Source: PALSA-693 sp963834725 (GTDB lineage Bacteria; Actinomycetota; Acidimicrobiia; Acidimicrobiales; Palsa-688). From it: a DNA stretch of 64,000 nt. The notes under the pieces were generated by a model. The model was not told the origin of the DNA. It did not search any database and was given only the letters and a program-made list of their open reading frames with translations. The DNA is taken from NCBI GenBank assembly GCA_963834725.1, contig CAWICN010000001.1, forward strand, positions 5,766,001-5,830,000. Reading direction: 5' to 3'. The position numbers and the translations under genes are program-made. Below, piece after piece: positions 59,369-64,000 of the stretch. Within the stretch, counting starts at the first letter, position 1; the number at the start of each line of letters is the position of its first letter.

Positions 59369-59704
59369 ATGCCACAGTCGGCCTGGAGCGCGAAAAGGGA
59401 ACGTCAGTACGAGCACATCAAGGAGGGCCTGGAGGACCGAGGACGGCCCACCAAGGTGGCTAAGGAGATCGCCGCCCGGACAGTCAACAAGGAGCGGGCC
59501 CGCGGCGGAGAGGCGGATCAGTCCAGCCCGTCGTCGACGAAGGACATTTCCTCGGGCCGCCGCGGCGGGCTGCGCTCGCACCGGGGCGCAGGCGGCCGTA
59601 CCCGCGACCAACTCTACGCCGAGGCCAAGCGGCGAAACGTCAAGGGCCGCTCCAAGATGTCGAAGGCGCAGCTCGAGTCGGCGCTCGGCGGCCGCGGCCG
59701 CTGA
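59369..59704 (+). CDS. DUF7218-like / plasmid-stabilisation-annotated basic protein
   Basis: A 111-residue basic protein from ATG 59369, with AGAGGAG seven bases upstream. SAWSAKRERQYEHIKEGLED then AKEIAARTVNKERARGGEA is a family-specific N-terminus that I recall under the name plasmid stabilization protein, although no stabilisation function is established. A Ser-rich linker (TKDISSGRRGGLRSHRGAGG) leads to the C-terminal module RDQLYAEAKRRNVKGRSKMS then KAQLESALGG. Its partner at 58795 shares only this module. The GC of the module is similar to surrounding genes. Confidence 0.78.
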   Translation: MPQSAWSAKRERQYEHIKEGLEDRGRPTKVAKEIAARTVNKERARGGEADQSSPSSTKDISSGRRGGLRSHRGAGGRTRDQLYAEAKRRNVKGRSKMSKAQLESALGGRGR

Positions 59705-59982
59705 CGTCGAGTACGGCCCCGGTCACGGGCGGATGCTCGCTTCGAGGGTCCCCTTGGGGCCGGGGCGGTCTGCATCGAAGCCCGGCGCCCAGCGGTCGCC
59801 ATCGAAAACGCCCTGGCGGTCGCCCCCTCGACGCGCCGGGCGGCACCGTCCTTCGCTACGCCGCGGGCGAGCCACTAGGCCGACGGCGAGCCGGCAGTGG
59901 GGATCCAGCTGGAGGAAAGCCACAGTGGTTTCGGGCGCCGGCGGCCTGGGTATCTGGTCGGTGGCCAGGGAGGTTCGTGCGC
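59705..59982 (+). other. gene-free spacer before the formate dehydrogenase region
   Basis: About 280 bases without a convincing gene on either strand. The long minus-strand open frames here are antisense effects of high GC. No repeat or hairpin with a T run is seen. Confidence 0.4.
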
Positions 59983-60075
59983 GTGCCCACACAGGAGCAG
60001 GTGTTGGCGGTCGTGGGTGACGGGCGCGATGACGAGCGAGCCCAGGAGCAGTGGGGGGAAGATACGACTGCCTGA
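59983..60075 (+). pseudogene. 30-codon remnant upstream of formate dehydrogenase
   Basis: GTG 59983 has AGGGAGG at nine bases and encodes VPTQEQVLAVVGDGRDDERA then QEQWGEDTTA. I recall a small actinobacterial gene that precedes molybdopterin oxidoreductases and starts in the same way (PTQEQVL, GRDYExAG), but there it is about 80-100 residues long. If so, this is a shortened copy retaining its start. The stop is 29 bases before the fdnG ATG, so it might still be translated as a leader peptide. The evidence is thin. Confidence 0.35.
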
Positions 60076-60104
60076 ACAAGATACGACCGAGGAGGGATAG
60101 GCAC

Positions 60105-63100
60105 ATGCAGATTGGCGAGTGGCCGGTCCTGCGCCAGTTCCGCGGCAGCGACAAGCTCGGCCGGGGCGCGGCCGCGAAGTCCCGGACGTCGTCTCACCTC
60201 CAGCCGCGCCTCACTGGCTCCGACAAGATCGTCAAGTCCATCTGCCCTTACTGTGCGGTGGGATGCGGGCAGGACGTCTTTGTCAAGGACGGCCAGGTTG
60301 TCCACATCGAGGGGGACCCGGACTCGCCGGTGAGCCGGGGCCGGCTCTGTCCGAAGGGCTCGGCGAGCTTGCAGCTCACGACCGGATCGGCCCGTCGCTA
60401 CGACGTGCTCTACCGCCGGCCGGGCGGGACTGATTGGGAGGTCCTCGATCTGGACACCGCCATGGATATGGTCGCTGACCGGGTCATCAAGACCAGGCGC
60501 GATACCTGGCAGTGGGAAGATGAGGAAGGCACCCGGGTGCGCCGAACGATGGGAATCGCCAGTTTGGGAGGCGCCACTCTCGACAACGAAGAAAACTACC
60601 TGATGAAGAAGCTGTATACCGCCCTCGGGGCCATACAGATCGAGAATCAGGCTCGCGTTTGACACTCTTCCACCGTCCCCAGTTTGGGGACATCGTTCGG
60701 TCGGGGCGGGGCTACCACCTTCCAGCAGGACCTCCAGAACGCTGACTGCATCGTCATCGAGGGGTCCAACATGGCGGAATGCCATCCGGTCGGCTTCCAG
60801 TGGGTGATGGAGGCCAAGGCTCGGGGCGCCAAGGTGATCCACGTCGATCCCCGCTTTACCCGGACCAGCGCGGTGGTGGATCTTCATGTCCCGCTGCGGG
60901 CCGGCACCGACATCGCCTTCCTCGGCGGCATCATCCGCTACGTCATCGAAAACGACAAGTACTTTCGCGACTACCTGGTCGCCTATACCAACGCGCCGAC
61001 CATCATCGGCGAGGACTTCCGGGATACCGAGGACCTGGATGGTGTCTTCTCGGGGCTCGACGTGGAGAAGCGCAGCTACGACTTCCATACCTGGATGTAC
61101 GAAGGGGTGGAGATCCAGGCCGCGTCCGGCCAGCGGGACCAGGAGTACGAGGACCGCGTCGGCGACGACGGCCAGGAGGGCGAGAGCGGGTCCAGGGCGT
61201 CGAGGTCGTATCAGGCGGGGCGAGGTGAGTCCCATGGATCCGGAGGGGTTGCCGTCGGCGAGGGGCCGGAGCGTGACGACACGTTGCAGCACGAACGCTG
61301 TGTGTTTCAGATCGTGCGCCGTCATTTCTCCCGCTACACGCCGGAGATGGTCGAGCAGATCTGCGGTGTGCCGCCGTCGCTGTTTCTCGAGGTGTGCCGG
61401 GCCCTGGTCGAGAACTCCGGGCGGGAGCGCACCAGCGCCTTCTGCTATGCCGTCGGCTGGACCCAGCACTCGGTCGGGGTGCAGTACATCCGCACTGCCG
61501 CCATCCTGCAGTTGCTGCTGGGCAACATCGGCCGTCCCGGTGGCGGCATCATGGCCCTGCGCGGCCATTCCAGCATCCAGGGTTCCACGGACATCCCCAC
61601 CTTGTACAACCTGCTGCCCGGCTACATCCCGATGCCCCATGCCCACGAGGACGAGGACCTAGAAAAGTTCCTGGAGGGATCCTCTTCGGACAAGGGGTAC
61701 TGGGGTGACATGAAGGCGTACATGGTGAGCCTGCTCAAAGCCTGGTGGGGGCCGGCCGCCACTGCGGAGAACGCCTACCGCTTCGATTATCTGCCGCGCC
61801 TGACCGGCAGCCACAGCACCTACGAGACGGTTATGGCCCAGATCGACGGGATCTGCAAAGGCTATTTCATCTGGGGCGAGAACCCGGCGGTCGGGTCTGC
61901 CAACGCCAGCATGCAGCGGAGGGGCATGGCCAACCTCGATTGGCTGGTGGTCCGGGATTTCTCGCTGATCGAGTCCGCCACATTCTGGAAGGACGGTCCG
62001 GAGATCGAGTCCGGCGAACTGCGCACTGAGGAGATCGGCACCGAGGTCTTCTTCTTCCCGGCCGCGGCGCATACCGAGAAGAACGGCAGCTTCACCAACA
62101 CCCAGCGCATGCTGCAGTGGCACCATGCGGCCATCGAGCCATATGGCGCCGCTCGCAGCGACCTGTGGTTCGCCTACCATCTGGGGCGCCTCATTCGGGA
62201 CAAGCTGGCCACCTCCACCGACGACATGGACCGGCCTATCCTGGACCTCACCTGGGAGTATCCGACGGAAGGCTCCATCGCCGAGCCGGCGGCTGAAGCC
62301 GTGCTGGCGGAGATCAATGGCTGGGACGCCGGCGGCCAGCCGTTGACTTCCTATGAGCAGCTCAAGGAGGACGGCTCGACGGTTTGCGGCTGCTGGATTT
62401 ACTGCGGGGTGTACGCCGACGGAATCAATCAGGCGGCCCGGCGCAAGCCCGGTCAGGAGCAAAACTGGGTGGCCAATGAGTGGGGGTGGGCCTGGCCTGC
62501 GAACCGGCGCATCCTCTACAACCGCGCCTCGGCCGATCCCGACGGCCGCCCCTGGAGTGAGCGTAAGGCGCTGGTGTGGTGGGATGAGGAGAAGGCCGAG
62601 TGGACCGGCCATGACATCCCCGACTTCTCCAAATCGAAATCTCCCTGGCACCGGCCGCCACCCGAAGCGAGAGCGGCGGAGGCCCTCTCAGGCACTGACG
62701 CCTTCGTCATGCAGGCCGATGGCAAGGCGTGGCTGTTCGTTCCCGCCGGTCTGACCGACGGACCGTTGCCCACGCACTACGAACCGCAAGACTCGCCCGT
62801 CTCCAATCTGTTGTATGGCCAGCAGCGGAACCCCGTACGGCAGGTGTTCAGCCGCAAGCACAACCGCTACCACCCGGGCCCGTCCGAGCCCGGGTCGGAC
62901 GTGTTTCCGTACCCGATCACCACCTACCGTCTGACCGAGCATCACACGGCGGGGGGCATGAGCCGGTGGCTTCCGTACCTGGCTGAATTGCAGCCCGAGA
63001 TGTTCTGTGAGGTGTCACCGGAGCTGGCCCGGGAGAGGGGACTCGAGCACGGGGGTTGGGCGACTATCGTCACGGCGCGGGCTGCCATCGAGGCCCGGGT

Positions 63101-63392
63101 CGTCGTCACTGACCGTATCCCTCCGCTCGTGGTGCACGGCCGAACCATTCACCAGATCGGGCTGCCCTACCATTGGGGACCAAACGGCTATTCGGTTGGC
63201 GACGCCGCCAACGAGCTGGCCTCTCTCTCCCTTGATCCCAATGTCCACATCCAGGAGGTGAAGGCGATGAGTGGGGACATCCGGCCGGGCCGTCGTCCGC
63301 GCGGCCCGGCGAGGGTCGAGCTCGTCGAGGAATACATTCGGCGGGCCGGCATCACCGCGGACACCGGAATGGAGGTCCGCGGTGGCCGGTGA
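60105..63392 (+). CDS. fdnG: formate dehydrogenase alpha subunit, selenocysteine-containing (UGA at 60660)
   Basis: A 1095-residue molybdopterin enzyme, provided the in-frame TGA at 60660-60662 is read as selenocysteine 186. The [4Fe-4S] motif is SICPYCAVGCGQDVF with a later CPKGSA. IQIENQARV-Sec-HSSTV, then SLGTSFGRGGATT is the exact position of the active-site Sec in FDH-N (NQARV-Sec-HGPTV). AECHPVGFQWVMEAKARGAK and VIHVDPRFTRTSAVVDLHVP, and GRPGGGIMALRGHSSIQGST follow, and a molybdopterin dinucleotide domain (VHGRTIHQIGLPYHWGPNGY) ends it. Residues about 338-392 are an acidic, Gly/Ser-rich insert not expected in the family. ATG 60105 has GGAGGG at eight bases. Its stop overlaps the beta subunit start by 11 bases. 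Confidence 0.93.
60660..60691 (+). promoter_or_regulatory. UGA codon plus bacterial SECIS hairpin
   Basis: TGA at 60660-60662 is followed after 12 bases by GTCCCC (60675-60680), loop AGTTT (60681-60685) and GGGGAC (60686-60691), a perfect 6-base-pair stem with a 5-base loop holding GU. The loop begins 18 bases after the UGA, which agrees with the spacing I recall for E. coli fdhF. The hairpin is within the coding sequence, as bacterial SelB sites are. Confidence 0.85.
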
Positions 63393-64000
63393 ACTTCTGT
63401 CCTGGCTGCTTCCGCCGGGCGACCCGGCCAGCACCAGCGGATACGACGATCACCCGCCTCGAATGGGGTTTTTCACCGACACATCGGTATGCATCGGGTG
63501 CAAGGCCTGCGAAGTGGCATGCAAGGAGTGGAACCACGTCCCCGAGGACGGCCTCCAGTTCACCGGGATGTCCTACGACAACACCGTGGGGTTGGGCGCC
63601 GACACCTGGCGCCACGTGGCGTTCATCGAGCAGAAGGTGAGGATGACCGACGACGGCGCCGGCCGGGACGGCGTGCGCTGGCTGATGGCGTCCGACGTGT
63701 GCAAGCACTGCACCCACGCAGCCTGCCTGGATGTCTGCCCAACCGGTTCGCTGTTTCGCACCGAGTTCGGCACGGTGGTCGTTCAGGAAGACATCTGCAA
63801 CGGGTGCGGCTACTGCATTCCCGCCTGCCCCTATGGCGTGATCGATCAACGCCGCGGTGACGGCCGGGCCTGGAAATGTACGCTCTGCTACGACCGGCTC
63901 AGTGTGGGTGTCGAGCCGGCGTGTGCCAAGGCCTGTCCGACCGACTCCATCCAGTTCGGACCTCTGGACCAGCTACGAGTACGGGCCCAACAGCGCGTCA
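63382..64000 (+). CDS. formate dehydrogenase beta (Fe-S) subunit, 3' partial
   Basis: GTG 63382, six bases after GGAGG, opens a 4x[4Fe-4S] ferredoxin-type subunit and is still open at the window end (206 codons). Cys clusters appear in order: SVCIGCKACEVACKEWN, DVCKHCTHAACLDVCPTGS, DICNGCGYCIPACPYGV and KCTLCYDRLSVGVEPACAKA then CPTDS. This is the FdnH/HybA-like electron-transfer chain. It overlaps the alpha subunit by 11 bases and is clearly translated with it. The gamma (cytochrome b) or other partner should follow outside the window. Confidence 0.93.
   Translation, partial: MAGELLSWLLPPGDPASTSGYDDHPPRMGFFTDTSVCIGCKACEVACKEWNHVPEDGLQFTGMSYDNTVGLGADTWRHVAFIEQKVRMTDDGAGRDGVRWLMASDVCKHCTHAACLDVCPTGSLFRTEFGTVVVQEDICNGCGYCIPACPYGVIDQRRGDGRAWKCTLCYDRLSVGVEPACAKACPTDSIQFGPLDQLRVRAQQRV

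Noticed and set aside
60660..60662. TGA read as a normal stop, giving a truncated formate dehydrogenase and a separate headless gene
   Set aside because: Same frame on both sides, Sec position of FDH-N and a SECIS-like hairpin all favour recoding.
59856..61646. 596-codon open frame on the minus strand opposite the formate dehydrogenase
   Set aside because: It is antisense to the well-supported alpha subunit, has no family resemblance and reflects the third-position GC of the real gene.
1..64000. tRNA, rRNA or tmRNA genes
   Set aside because: I looked for T-arm (GTTCGANTC) signals and conserved rRNA segments and found none outside coding regions with a matching cloverleaf.
1..64000. Insertion sequences, prophage or integrase genes as the cause of the broken genes
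   Set aside because: No transposase, recombinase or terminal inverted repeats flanking the remnants were recognised.

Overview
The window is GC-rich, densely coded DNA from an actinobacterium, most likely an uncultured soil or freshwater member of class Acidimicrobiia. The evidence is: GTG and TTG starts behind strong GGAGG sites; several F420-type luciferase-like oxidoreductases; a mycothiol-enzyme-family remnant; a Ku protein with a lysine-rich tail; and an envelope nuclease opening with the GWWQASDGKWYPPE module, which I recall as frequent in Acidimicrobiia. The assignment is an inference from gene content; there is no rRNA or tRNA gene here to confirm it.

Layout. 0-8 kb: catabolic genes (amidohydrolase, ThDP decarboxylase, enoyl-CoA hydratase, acyl-CoA dehydrogenase, type III CoA-transferase). 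8-17 kb: small enzymes and hypotheticals mixed with gene remnants. 17-21 kb: envelope genes (amidase, LCP ligase, anchored HNH nuclease). 21.3-27 kb: an apparent oxygenation operon (Baeyer-Villiger monooxygenase, phytanoyl-CoA-type dioxygenase, luciferase-like monooxygenase, metallo-beta-lactamase-fold hydrolase, YceI) behind a leader with an inverted repeat, hairpins and a 16-bp tandem repeat. 27-36 kb: PPK2, lipoproteins, a Clp N-domain protein, BrkB, and a SpoIIE-phosphatase/STAS pair. 36-46 kb: GH15 + SDR, CYTH-CHAD, CDF transporter, F420 enzyme, a basic repeat protein and a membrane protein. 46-50.4 kb: an Mrp/Mnh-type antiporter operon closed by a strong terminator. 50.5-55.6 kb: pyruvate-oxidase-like enzyme and a giant FAD/Fe-S oxidoreductase separated by an 18-bp tandem repeat. 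55.7-59.7 kb: DNA repair (Ku, UdgX) and small basic proteins sharing one C-terminal module. 60.1-64 kb: a selenocysteine-containing formate dehydrogenase alpha subunit and the start of its Fe-S beta subunit.

Two properties cut across the window. First, disrupted genes are unusually common: about a dozen frameshifted, truncated or internally deleted genes, several of them keeping only the beginning and end of an enzyme joined in frame. This is either real gene decay or base/assembly error, and single-base indels are suspect. Second, short tandem repeats of 16-30 bp recur in leaders and inside genes. The clearest biology is the UGA-interrupted formate dehydrogenase at 60105-63392, where a hairpin at the right distance downstream supports selenocysteine insertion. 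Several energy routes meet the respiratory chain here: formate via FdnG/H, a D-2-hydroxyacid such as lactate or glycolate via the FAD/Fe-S enzyme, pyruvate via the PoxB-like enzyme, and ion gradients via Mnh.
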